Source: Amphirosellinia nigrospora
Taxonomy: Eukaryota; Ascomycota; Sordariomycetes; Xylariales; Xylariaceae
Reading direction: 5' to 3'
NCBI GenBank assembly: GCA_004123355.1
Contig: SCHM01000002.1
Location: 9,211,569-9,275,568, forward strand
Length of the DNA stretch: 64,000 bases
A program made the position numbers and the translations under genes. Below, one piece after another: positions 37,211 to 48,463 of the stretch. Each line of letters starts with the position of its first letter. The stretch's first letter is position 1. A model generated the notes under the pieces. That model saw only the letters and a program-made list of their open reading frames with translations, searched no databases and was not told the DNA's origin.

Positions 37211-37947
37211 AGAGTATTCTGTGTGTAGACTTTGCAGCCTGCCTGAGAATTTCGTCTCGAGCGAACATTATTATACACCGAGGTAGCGTACATACTGCGA
37301 TGACTGCCACTAACGACTGGCCTAACCTACGGAATTATTTTGCAGCAACTATATATAACAAGCGAGGAAGATACACCCATATCACAGACTGCGGGACTTG
37401 TGATAACGAAGATGGGGCGTATAAGTCAGGACAGGAACATTGCACCAGCAGCAAGTGCCCATTACCTGCTTCACGTACAGGGTCTCTGATAGCCGGAACA
37501 CAGCATAACTCTGAGAACATTCAACAATGTGATATGCTCATTCCTATTTGAGGGTGTTTATCTCCGACAGGCTTCTTCTATAGTGAGCCGAATGTTGGGT
37601 TTGAGGCTGTAAGTACAATGTACGTAAGCGCTCTTAGTTAATATCATCTAGCTGATAGCCTGGTTTCTGCCGACGGCATTCAATCTGAGCAATTCAGCTG
37701 CTAGTATTATAAGGTCTTATTTTGGAGTATTTTTTGTTCTAATAATATGTACATGCCTTTCTTACAGGCGGGTTTTAGGTACAGTTACACGCACTCTCGT
37801 CGAGTTTTCCAAACCATGTACAGCAATCATTGTCAATAGCCCGTGAATACGTCTGTGTTCTCGTCGCACCGTAAGTGCCTCATTAAAGGTGGGCACTATC
37901 CGGAAAGTTACGAAACATGCCAGATTGGACCACTTAATATTCCAGCA
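37211..37947. other. Intergenic stretch downstream of fumarase
   Basis: 3' flank of the fumarase gene. No other gene is supported; the open frame at 37300-37551 is motif-free. Confidence 0.45.
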
Positions 37948-39506
37948 TTAGCCTTTGTAAGGGCTGGGCCCGATCATGAGCTCGGGCTTGACAAGCGTAT
38001 CGAACTCATCCGATGTCAAAGCGTTGAGCTCCAAAGCGCTATCTTTCAGATTAAGACCCTTCTTGTGCGCGTTCTTGGCAACCTTGGAAGCCATGTCATA
38101 GCCAATCTTAGGGTTGAGGCAAGTTACAAGCATGAGACTGGTAGGTAATCGTTAGCGTGGGCGGCTCACAATCGACAAAAATACAAAATTCTACTTACGA
38201 TTCCCTCATGATGCTGGCGATCTTCTCCTCATTAGCCTGAAGACCTACAACTAGGTTCTTCTCGAACGAACGCATGCCGTCCGAAAGCAGCCTGACGCTG
38301 TGGAGCAGGTTGCGGATGAGGGGTTTATACACATTGAGCTCAAACTGGCCGTTCATGCCACCAATCGTTGTAGCGACGTGGTTACCCATGACCTGGGCGC
38401 AAACCATGGTCAAGGCCTCGCACTGAGTCGGGTTCACCTTGCCAGGCATGATACTGGAACCAGGCTCGTTCTCTGGCAGCGCCAGCTCGCCAAGGCCGCA
38501 GCGAGGACCACTGCCGAGGTAGCGGATATCCTGGGCAATCTTGGTGAGTGACGCAGCTAAAGTGTTGAGGGAGCCTGAAGCCTGAACGATGGCATCATGG
38601 GCGGCGAGTGACTCGAATTTGTTAGGCGCCGTCTTGAACTCGGTACCAGTCATTTTGCTGACCTCCTCCGCAATGGCCTCGGCAAAGCCCTCGAAGGTAT
38701 TAATACCTGTTCCAACGGCGGTACCACCCTGCGCCAATAACCTCAGATCCGGGATTGAGCTCTCCACACGCTTGATGCCAAAGTCTAGTTGTGCGACGTA
38801 ACCGGAGAATTCTTGAGCGAGTGTCAAAGGTGTGGCGTCCTGGAGATGTGTTCGTCCGATCTTGATGATATTCTTGGCCTCGAAGTCATCAACCTTCTTC
38901 TGCAGGGCGTCGCGGAGGCTCTTGAGCGAAGGTAGCAGTGATTCTTCAATCTCAAGAACAGCAGCAATGTGCATGACGGTGGGAAAGGTGTCGTTGGACG
39001 AAGCGGATCGGTTCACATGGTCGTTGGGGTGAACGGGCTTCTTGCTGCCCATGGTGCCGCCCAGGATCTCGATGGCTCGGTTCGAAATGACTTCGTTGGC
39101 GTTCATGTTGGACTGTGTGCCAGAGCCAGTCTGCCAGACGACCAAGGGGAAGTGGTCAATGAGCTTCAGGTCGGCGACCTCGGCGGCGGCCTGCTGGATG
39201 GCTTTGCCAACCTTCTCATCTAGAAGCGCGATCGCAACAGTAAGTTTCTTGTCCTCGCAAGCTAACTCCAAGTGACGTCACAAAGACGGGAAGTGGTTTG
39301 CATACCAAGTCCGTATCGCATGTTCACGGTAGCGGCCGCGCCCTTCAAAATACCAAATGCCCTTACGATTGGGGTGGCATCCGGTCTTGGGGCTGGTTGA
39401 TGCGGAAGTTCTCGAGCGATCGCTCCGTTTGAGCTCCCCAGTACTTGTCGGCGGGGACCTGGATCTCGCCAAAGGCATCGCTCTCTGTTCTCGTGTTGGC
39501 GGCCAT
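37948..39506 (-). CDS. FUM1: Fumarate hydratase, class II
   Basis: Interconverts fumarate and L-malate in the TCA cycle (mitochondria) and in the cytosol. Exons are 39506-39306, 39219-38199 and 38137-37948 (about 470 residues). Introns are 86 bp (GTATGC...TTCTAG) and 61 bp (GTAAGT...ACCAG). Exon 1 reads [20 protein letters not shown] and continues to [17 protein letters not shown]. One C is missing from a run at 39371-39374 (GGGG on the plus strand), after which [20 protein letters not shown] continues in the next frame. Hallmarks: [40 protein letters not shown] and the family signature [15 protein letters not shown]. An upstream ATG at 39747 opens MLRSVRVTAGAGRNILGPRT, a basic, mitochondrial-presequence-like peptide that is not directly in frame, so a longer mitochondrial form is possible. 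Transcribed away from SQT1. Confidence 0.9.
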
Positions 39507-39747
39507 TCTAGCAGATGTGGCGTGGAGAGATTCGTTGAAATTGTAGGGGATATTTTGATTTGGTAGAGAGGCTTCTGCTGCTGCTATTGCTACTAGGTTT
39601 CAAGGATGTGTATGACGAAGTGGAGGGGGCGGAGGCGCACGAGGAGGTGGTGGTGCTGGAGTATTTGCATGTGAGTGCTCGTGGAGCCGTCCTCGGCCCC
39701 AGAATGTTTCGGCCTGCGCCGGCTGTAACTCGTACCGATCGAAGCAT

Positions 39748-40400
39748 GGCGGCAGTTGCTTCCCTGGAGATGCGTTCGTACTAGTAAAAGCGTGCAGAAA
39801 GCGCAACCAATTGGAGAACCTAAAAATATGTGGTTTAGTGAATGGTAGTTATGAAGCTTGTATCGCAAAACTGTAATGCGGCTGTCGCAAACTGGCTGTA
39901 CAGGAGGATGGTGTTGAGAAAAAAAAAGGCGCAAAACAGAACACAACGCTTTCGATTGCCAGAAAATTATCGTCGAGCTTCACATTAACCCATCGGGAAT
40001 TGCGCCCAGCTCTCACACATTGCCAGCTGTCTCCGAAAAGCCCCGAAAAGCGGAGCCACAGCTCCCCTGCCTACCCCTGATGATGAACTCCCGGGTAGGC
40101 TCTCTCAAATTCTAAGCCTGTGATGGCGGGGTCGTCGGATCTAATTTAGTACAGTAGCTGTCGACGGGAAGGTATTACCCCACCATCCAACGCGATGGCA
40201 ATTGTCTAAAAAAAAGTTGGGCGATTGATTATCAAGCAACAAAATTCACTTTCGATAAACGTCCATGACTAGAAATAGATCCCCGAAAGTCTTGGATTTA
40301 TAACCGCTCGTCCAGCAAGGATTCTGACTAAGATCTACTCAAATCACTTCATCTTTCCTTCCCGTCTTTTTGCAACATACTATCAAGCACACAGTCCACC
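39748..40400. promoter_or_regulatory. Bidirectional promoter region of FUM1 and SQT1
   Basis: The space between the divergent fumarase and SQT1 genes. No coding frame is supported. A CCAAT-type word (accaattgg at 39808, reading CCAAT on both strands) lies on the fumarase side. Confidence 0.4.
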
Positions 40401-41885
40401 ATGTCTGCCCCTCATCAAGACGACATGGACGATACGCCCGAGATGCTCGATGTAGATGATGCGCTGGAAGAGATCGATGATGTGGAGGGTGATGTTGCCA
40501 TGGATTCGGACGACGAAGAGCCAATAGAGATCAGCCTGCATAACGACAGCATCGCCTATTTTGACGCACAAAAGATTCCGTGTTTGCTATTGCGCAGCAT
40601 CCCACACAACCAACCCTGATCGCAACCGGTGGAAGCGAGGGCGAAGAAGACAACGCGCCAGGAAAGGGTTACGTCTTCGACACGAGCCCCGTTGTCGGCA
40701 GACCCGTCCTGCCCGCCAGCTACAACGCAGACCCGAATGCGACTCAACAGAAGAGCACCGAGCTTCAACCACTATTCACAATCGAGGGTCATACTGATTC
40801 CATCAACGCCTTAGCATTTACATTACCCCGTGGCGATTTTCTGGTGTCAGGTGGCTTAGATGGAAAATTGCGCGCTTACAAACTATCGGTTAATGCGCAT
40901 AACAAAGCATCCTTCGCCTTCGTAGCCGAAGCTGCAGAAGTACCCGAGATTAACTGGCTTGCGCCGTGTCCGGTGCCATCCAATTCGCAAACGAGCGTAC
41001 CAAACACGATAGCACTGGGAGCTTCGGATGGCTCGGTGTGGGTTTACACAATCGATCCAGCGACGAATCAAATCCGCTCCAGATCGTCCAAAGCTATTTC
41101 CTACATACCGAATCGTGCACCGCCGGCGCATGGTCTCCCGACGGAAAATTCCTTGCCACAGTCTCTGAGGATAGCTCACTGCTTGTCTGGGATGTCTGGG
41201 GCGAGGCCGCAGCGAAGGGTCTTACCAACGATAACGGGCAAACAGTTGTTTCGCTCAATAGCTCCGACCAGCGATTCGCCGTTGAGGGTGGATTATATTC
41301 CGTGGCGATTGACCCGAAGACCTCGTTTGTCGCAGTTGGTGGTGCAGGCGGCGCGATAAAGATCGTTGGTTTACCTCGCTTAGGCGCCGACGGTCAATCG
41401 GCCTCGAGCAAGCAAGGCAAGACGAAAGGGAAGGGCGCCGACGCTGGAGGGAGTCAGGGCGGCACGATCTTAGCGGACTTGCACACTCAGGGCGATGGTA
41501 TCGAGACCCTTAGTTTCTCGCCCAATAACCCGCTGCTTGCCGCGGGCAGTGTTGATGGTAGCATTGTTATCTACGATACTTCACGCCGTTTCGCAGTAAG
41601 AAGACACATAAAAGATGCGCACGAAGAGTTTAGCGTTGTTAAAGTGGAATTCGTTCCCAGCTTTGGAGATGGTTGGTTATTGACGAGTTGTGGTATGGAT
41701 GGTGTCGTCCGCCGATGGGATGTCCGTGGCGCCGCTGGCGCCTCAACAGAGAGTAGGGTAAAGGAATGGAAGGACACCGCGGCGACGGCGAAGGTGGTGG
41801 TGTGTTGGGCTTTGTTCAAGGTAGTACGGGCGAACGCGTCGTAACAGCAGGCGATGATGGTATTGTTTTGGTGTTTGAGGCATAG
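40401..41885 (+). CDS. SQT1: WD40 ribosome-assembly chaperone Sqt1/AAMP homologue, frame interrupted
   Basis: Yeast Sqt1 is the dedicated chaperone of ribosomal protein L10 (uL16); AAMP is the animal relative. The acidic N-terminus (MSAPHQDDMDDTPEMLDVDD...) is followed by the first WD repeat in a new frame, DSVFAIAQHPTQPTLIATGG. Later repeats read GHTDSINALAFTLPRGDFLVSGG...LRAYK, ALGASDGSVWVYT, AGAWSPDGKFLATVSEDSSL...VWDVWG, IETLSFSPNNPLLAAGSVDG and GWLLTSCGMDGVVRRWDVRG. The last is GERVVTAGDDGIVLVFEA, ending at 41885. No intron is evident. Three frame changes sit at runs: AAAA 40570-40573, AAA 41070-41072 and GG 41772-41773. All are consistent with one missing base. About 494 residues when read through. 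Confidence 0.82.
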
Positions 41886-42377
41886 GTAGCTCAACTACCA
41901 TTGCGATAAAGAATAGGATTACGCCTCTCGATGCGAAGCCTATATTGCTCGATTCCATCCTGTCACTACACATGGACTCAGCAGAAGGACAAAGGAGATA
42001 CGATTCGGGATGCTTTTTGCTACGGCTAATGGGGGAATATGGCTTGGCATTGCCCATGATAGAACAACTAATCTACACTTCCATGATGTACCAAATCGGG
42101 TAACACCTACTTAACGACGTACTAATGAAGAATAAGAGATCACCCTGGTTTTAAGTACTCGTTACCGACATGTGTCCCAGTGGAGTTTTCTTGGGTGCGT
42201 GTGAGAGTTCATTTATGCTAGATTACCCGCTGCCCCATTCCCCTAAGGAAAGCTATACAGGCGTTTGGGTATAAGTTAATAGCTTTTTAATAGGATTTTG
42301 GCCTTGGACAAGTACTAATTTCAGTACGGAGGTACTTGGAATATCACTGCACTAGCTGTTCTAGAACCACCTCGACA
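41886..42377. other. Convergent intergenic region
   Basis: Between the 3' ends of SQT1 and the GH31 gene. No further feature supported. Confidence 0.5.
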
Positions 42378-44963
42378 TCAACTCACGGTAACTTCAAACG
42401 GTCCATTCAAACTCCAGTTTCCTTCCTTCGTGACTGGCTCTTCAGCACCGAGGATCTTCACGCTCTCGACGACCACGTCGGTCTCGTAGCCGAAGGTCCC
42501 GTCCGCCTTCAAGGTCGTGCCATCCCACGTGAAACTGATATCCGAGTACTTCCCGCCCACATCCAAGCTGTCGCCGTCGTCAAGGTACAGCGACCCGCTC
42601 GCTTTCCCGTCTTTGCCCGGGGCGACGACAAGGGTGAAGTCGTTCTGGCGCACGAGCGCGGTGGTGTTACCCGAGGCGCTTCGTAGCGGTAGCACGGTGC
42701 CCGCGAATGTGTACGGGAATATCCGTGAAAGAAACATCATCCACCGTGACGGTGGCGCCCTTCCCCTCGACGCGCTCGAGGGTCCAGAAGTCGTAGAAGA
42801 CGTCGTCGGGGAGGTAGAACGTCACCGAGGTAGCGTCGTCGTCCGTGACGGGGGACACGAGCAAGGCGTCCCGTAAAACCATTGCAGGTCTATTCCGAAC
42901 GTCTCGGCATCGTTCGGGTAGATGAAGAAGAGCGGGTTCACGGGCGGTTCGCCGGTAGACGCGGCCCGATGCATGGCCGTGTAGATGTAGTCGAGCAGCC
43001 TGTAGCGCGCGTCGATGGCCTTCCGCGCCGCCTGCGTCGTCAGCTCCCAGAGGTAGAACTCCTGGTTCGGGGCCGAGATGTCGGCGTGGTTGCGGTAGAA
43101 GGGCTGGAAGGCGGCGAGCATGGCCAGCGCGCGCACATCTTCTCCTGCGCGTCGCTGTTGAATCCGCAGACGTCGGACCCACCATCGGCATCGCGTGCAC
43201 CGCTGCGAACGAGAGCATCTGGCTGATTGTTGTGCGATAATCAGCCCAGTTGCTGGCATTGTCGCCGAACCAGTGCGCGGCCTTGGTGCCTGCGCCCGCG
43301 AACGTCGAGCGCGTTAACACGAAGGGGCGTGAGTTGGGACGGCGGGTGAGCAGGGAGTTGCGCGTCGCCGTGATCATCATTAGCCCGTGGATGTTGTGGG
43401 TGTCGTATTGCACGCTCCCGTCCCTATTCGTGTTGTTCGTGTATAGCGTCCTGATACTTAGGTCGCCCTGGTGGTTGCCGATGCGATACTTTGGGTTGAA
43501 GAGGTCTCGATCCGGAAGTCCTTTCATGTCTCCCTCGGCAGCCCGGCGCATATATCGCCCCTTGCGAGTTGTGCTAGGGGCGCGCTTGCTGTTGGCTTCA
43601 GAGGGATCGCAGTTCGTGTCGGCGCAAAAGTTAGACACCTCATTCATGTCGTTCCATGCGCCGTCGATATCGAGGCCCGTCTCTGGGTCAAAGAACCGTT
43701 TGATCTCGTCAGTCCACCAGTCCTGCGTTTTAGGTGCGAACCAGTCGGGCCAGACCACTTCACCAGCCCACTGTTCGCCACGATATAGTGACCGTCAGCA
43801 GCCTTGATGAATGCATCGACCTCTTTACCCCTTGAGTATGGGGCATAGCTATCTGAGTATTGGACACCTGGGTCGAGCATCATCACGTACTTCTGACCTC
43901 TCGTGTGCAATTCTGCAACAAGTTCTCTCATCTTGTCGAGCGGGTAGTTCACAGGATCGGTGGTGAAAATGCGTCGCTTGTCCATATAGTCGATATCAGC
44001 CCATAGCACCTCTAGAGGGATGTTAGCCGCGGAGTAGTTTGCGACCACTGCCGCTTCAGTTTGAACGTCTGGCCATCCGTACTTGCACTGCTGGAATCCG
44101 AATGTCCAGTACGATACCATCGCAGGCAGGCCCACCACCTCAGCATACTGCTTGCTGACATCTGTAGGGCTAGGACCGGAGAGGAAAAAAAGTCTAAAAT
44201 ACCACCGAGAATGTTGTATTCGAGAAATTGGTCGCCCGAACTCGTCTTGTTAATGTTGATGTCCATCCCGTTAGCGCTAAGGAGAGCGACGCCATGGCTT
44301 CCGGACTCTCCGCGGTGTTCTATATAATTGGGATGGCTTCCGTATAGGTTACTGTTACGTGGGATGAATGGGGATTCCGCATTCCAGAGTGTACGCCGAT
44401 AGTTGTCGGTCGGCAATCGGAAAGAATCCGAATGCTCTCCAAGTCCGTATATGTTTGGGTCCTTGGGCAGCTGAGTTCGGACGTAGACATATTGTGACTC
44501 AAAGACCAACTTAGTACCGTTTGTGTTGAATAAGACTTCATCAGAGCCGGTGCGTGAGACAGAGAATGAAAAAGGGTCCTCTGTCAGCTTGAACTGGAGC
44601 GCGGAATCTGATGCAAGGACCCCCTGGCTGGAGGGCCTTGGCAGAACGGATTCCTGGATTTGATATACCTGGAGACCAGCATCATAAATCTTGACGTGGA
44701 GCCGAGAGTCTGTAGATCGGTTAGAAATCCAATCTCAAATGGCTGAAGTTTGAAGACGAACCTTGCTGATATTCAACGAGCAGCTTAAGATCAGTAAGAT
44801 CAGTACTATAGAGATTGCATGCCGTGCCCGCGAGACTCAAGTCTGCAGTGAGCTTCCCGTCGCTTTCGACGACATTGGATGCAGTGTATCCGGGGCAATC
44901 GTCAACTGAAGCCGACAAGGCCCCAGAAGCCAAAGCTGCCAACAAATATGGGGAAAACCTCAT
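42378..44963 (-). CDS. Secreted alpha-glucosidase, glycoside hydrolase family 31, frame interrupted
   Basis: Releases glucose from the non-reducing ends of maltose, starch-derived or related alpha-glucosides outside the cell. Exon 1 (44963-44762) begins [20 protein letters not shown], a clear signal peptide. A 52-bp intron with TCTAAC branch is followed by exon 2 (44709-42378). Family landmarks: [44 protein letters not shown], the nucleophile segment [12 protein letters not shown], the acid/base segment [71 protein letters not shown] and [10 protein letters not shown]. About 846 residues. Frame changes occur at 44185-44191, 43774, 43178, 43124, 42870 and 42700, all at mononucleotide runs with the conserved protein resuming in the next frame. 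It may be an AgdC-like enzyme; exact specificity cannot be told. Confidence 0.85.
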
Positions 44964-46830
44964 CGCGATCCACGTTCTCTTTATTAACCTATTGGTAAAA
45001 GGGAGGTGCTTGCGAGCTTAGGATTTCAGTATCGATTCCCGGTGAGGGACACATTCCAGTCGAGTTCATTTATAATTCATTTCGCTGCTACCATGCCGAT
45101 TCGGCAGGCTATCGTACTTGAGGCCATCGTCATCGATGGTGGTCGGCAATGGTATGCGGGCACCGTATATCAATGCAACATATTACAATGCGGGGAAGTG
45201 GGCAGTGCGCAGATCGACCTCATTGTGGGGGTCAATACAACAGGACATTTCTTGGATTCATCTCAATAAGGCTGGTACCAAGGATATATCGGTCCGTTTC
45301 AGTTGGGGGAAAAGGGTTATATGTCCAAATCGTTTGCTAACATGCTCAACTGATTACCAATACCCTAACGATGGCTACGCACAGGCTCTAATATGCCAAT
45401 TGACAGTTCGTATAGAATGGACTAGATCTCTCAAGTGTGACATCATGGGGAAAAGTCTTGAGTTTGTGTAGCATGTGCTGATAAAACTATGATACGATGA
45501 ATCGATGCCTAATATTACCCCGGCCCCATATAGGAGGGCGGGACATTATGTGAGCTAAGGCCAGCAAAGCCGTACCCGCCTTGCAACTATGCTAATGTCG
45601 CTACCTTGGTAAAGTTGTTGAACATTAGCTTTCATATACGTAGACTTACAAGTAATAGCCATGTCAACCCGCCGGAGCATCTATATTGGTCTTGATCTGG
45701 CTTGTACGATAGTACTTGGCATTGAAGCGGTGACTATTAGAGGATAATGCTATGTTACATGGTACGCTTCTATCATGCCAGCGCCCTACCGTTAACATGG
45801 CCGATTTGAAGCGACATGTGATTTCAGCCCGCCGTTACCGGATAGTAACGGTTCAAATTCTCGGCCCCCGAGCGACTTGGTCATGATGCTGTGAAGTGGC
45901 CATCATAACCCATCCACAGTTTCTAATTGTTAAGTACACCGCTTCGGCAATACCACCTGTCAAGGACCCTGTGATATATCGGGCAGGCCATCTATACTTG
46001 TTGCTGCGCAAAAGTCGCCAATAAAACTACCGTTTTACATGTACACGGCGATATACAGATTGTCTCTGTGCTTCATGACTTCGAGACACTATCGTCACCT
46101 TTTTAACTACTGACGTTCTCCCTGGAGTGTCTGGGAGGCAAAGAAGTTTTAGATTGTGTATCTAGCTTTGAGTAGCTTCTGAAGGTCTTGAGGCCTTTGA
46201 TGATGATAATAATAACAATAATGATAGTAGGAGTTATACTATACCCTGGTGAAAAACTCCTACGAAGGTTTATACACCAATGAAGATGGCGATACATACT
46301 AATACTGGTCTTATTTGCTTGTCAAAAAAGAACTATGTTGCTGATTTTCATCACGTTGAGTTGTGCTATATCGGCAACTATCATGTTATATTAGTTCCAC
46401 TTTTGATCACTCTACCTGCCTAAAAGGAAGTTAGTTGTATCGAAAGTTACGGCCCAACATTGTGAACCGTAGGGGCATAAACTGTACATAATGTCTAACG
46501 TGGGGGTGCAGCGCCTAGGGTACCAGATATAGTTCGCCGAAGGTGTAGTTTCCCAACTTGGATTATGTGATTCATAATCACCGGCAACGTGGCGACCTCT
46601 TTCTGGCGAGAGCGGGAAAACAAAATAAAGCAGAGGTCAACACTTAATATTCCGGACGAATGTCGCACCATGGTACTGCCCCTGATGCAATTAGTAATAT
46701 ATTCACTCAGGTCATAAACACTATAGTGCCTCGCATGTCTGCCTCCTGTATCTCTATCGACTGAAGAGACATTTCATTAAGAATAGCCAATGCCAACTTC
46801 GTAATGTTTGTGAGTTGCATATATCAAGTG
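44964..46830. other. Intergenic region upstream of the GH31 gene
   Basis: Nearly 1.9 kb with only short conflicting frames. A small ATC/ATT-type microsatellite lies at about 46199-46225. No gene supported. Confidence 0.5.
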
Positions 46831-47126
46831 TGTTACGCGGATCTCGCACGGAGTTCGCTAAATACTACCCTACGAGGCTGAATCAGTCGTACGAAGTTGT
46901 CGTGAGTCTTAGTTACTTACATACAGCTGAGGTAGATATCACCGAAACATACAGACTCCGGCGTCACGAGTCTACGGAGGTTCGCGAAGCTGTAGGAAAG
47001 ATGGGAGGAAATTCGAGTAGAAAAGGGCATGGAATCCTCCCTCCTGGAGAAGACGAACTTAGATCTTCATAACCCTTTAGCACCTTAGTTGATTATTCCA
47101 AGCCCTCTATCTGAGCCCTTGTGACG
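46831..47126. repeat. Diverged LTR relic related to the 18738 family
   Basis: Begins TGTTACGCGG and ends CCCTTGTGACG. It shares with the solo LTR at 18738-19096 the words CACGGAGTTCGCTA, ACTA(C/T)CCTACGAGG, GTCGTGAGTCT/ATCGTGAGTCT, CTTAGATCT and CAAGCCCTC near the end. No matching 5-bp flanks are visible (AAGTG left, ATTAG right), so it is old, recombined or truncated. Confidence 0.7.
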
Positions 47127-47188
47127 ATTAGTGATGTAGCATCCACTGACAACCAATAAAAGGGGGTCGTTTAAGCTATTTTATTTAT

Positions 47189-47667
47189 TGGAAAGCTTTG
47201 CTTTCTTTCGAATAGGTATTTATAACGTAAATTAAGTAAAAAAGGAAGGCGGAACTTGAGAAGTTAAGCGGTAACTTTTAAAACTTTAAATGGATTCTGT
47301 AAGCTTTTAATTGGTCAGAAAGGACTCTGTAAGCTGCTAATTGGTTAAACTTTAAATCGAAGCATTAACTATGATATATTCGCACCTAAATTAACTATAT
47401 AGCTTGCGTACTGTAATAGTAAACATAGTTACTAACAGGTAATATATCTGCTTACTAGGGGCGAAGCCCCTAGTAAAATAACTACTTAAGTATTTATGTA
47501 GATAAACATTTACTGCTTAGATTACTAAGGGCGAAGCCCCTACTTGGGGGTCCGGGGGGGACCCCTTGGGAATACTACGTAAGATACGTTATTTTAAATC
47601 GAAGTGTTTTGATACTTTGATTTACACCATATTTAAAATGGAATAGCTTTGCCGGCAAAGCTTTCCA
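47189..47667. mobile_element. Hairpin-rich AT-rich element with short inverted ends
   Basis: Inverted copies of TGGAAAGCTTTGC lie at 47189-47201 and 47655-47667. The interior is AT-rich but holds GC-rich hairpins: an 11-bp stem with GAA loop at 47452-47476 (TTACTAGGGGC/GCCCCTAGTAA), a related GGGCGAAGCCC at 47529-47539, and GGGGTCC/GGACCCC at 47547-47565. A palindrome AGCTTTGCCGGCAAAGCT lies at 47645-47662. Such a layout fits a miniature inverted-repeat transposon; the GC-clusters in AT-rich DNA also recall fungal mitochondrial intergenic sequence. Target duplication not identified. Confidence 0.45.
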
Positions 47668-48047
47668 TTTAAGTGACAGGATGGCGCTACAGAGTATTTT
47701 TTTTAGAACCCCATTCCTGGGCGAGGTTGTGTATATTGGTGCTTAAGGAGAGTCGTGTTAGCGTGAAGGATCTCGACGCGTCTTTTCATATGACATCTGT
47801 ATCATGACAAAGGAAGGCTTATTAATGCGAGAATTCTTATTAGCCCGCCACTGTTTCGCTGTTCACGACGCGAATCAGTCATGTAATAGAAACAGCTGAG
47901 AGAGCATGTCAAATAATTATCTTATGTCCGGGTTCCCACCGTGTACGTATAGGTAGCAGTCGGAAGGAGTCAATTAAGTCGAATTTTTTTCTCCCACTAG
48001 GCTCTGGGGAACAACTTAATGCAATTGGACTTTCTCTATATAGAAGG

Positions 48048-48267
48048 TGTTACACGTATCTCGCCTGCGGCTTCAGCCCTTGGCAATTTGCACCCCTTTG
48101 AGCTATATTGGCTACATAGGCCAACGGAGGTCCGTTAGGGTAGTCCGATATTTTATGTATATATAGTAGACTATTCAGGTCCCAAGTCTTGTACTAGGGA
48201 ATCTGGAGGGTAAGAGGTCCTTTGACGCCATAGCTAATTATTGGATTGAATCAGAGCCCTTGTAACA
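48048..48267. mobile_element. Solo LTR with GAAGG target duplication
   Basis: A 220-bp unit starting TGTTACACG and ending CCCTTGTAACA, bounded by GAAGG at 48043-48047 and 48268-48272. The ends form a short inverted repeat (TGTTAC/GTAACA). The right third (ccatagctaattattggat, atcagagccc) resembles the 18738 LTR family, so it is a related subfamily. Confidence 0.85.
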
Positions 48268-48463
48268 GAAGGTTTGTACTAGTGTACTTAATGTTTTTTG
48301 GTAATATATTTTCCGATTGTAGTAGAAGGTTGTGTCGTGGAATAGAGTTGCAGTAATATGCCATGTTACTGTTCAAAGAAGAACGTAGCTAAGTCAAGCA
48401 CTTAACCATTTATAGTAGATTATATACGTACTCTAACAATCTGGCTATAAACCGAATTGTGTG

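Noticed and set aside
37843-38148. 101-codon plus-strand frame
   Set aside because: Shadow of the fumarase terminal exon on the other strand.
47452-47565. GC-rich hairpins as a riboswitch, bacterial-type terminator or CRISPR-like array
   Set aside because: The window is fungal nuclear DNA; the hairpins are two or three unequal palindromes within a repeat element, without regular spacers or an adjacent gene.
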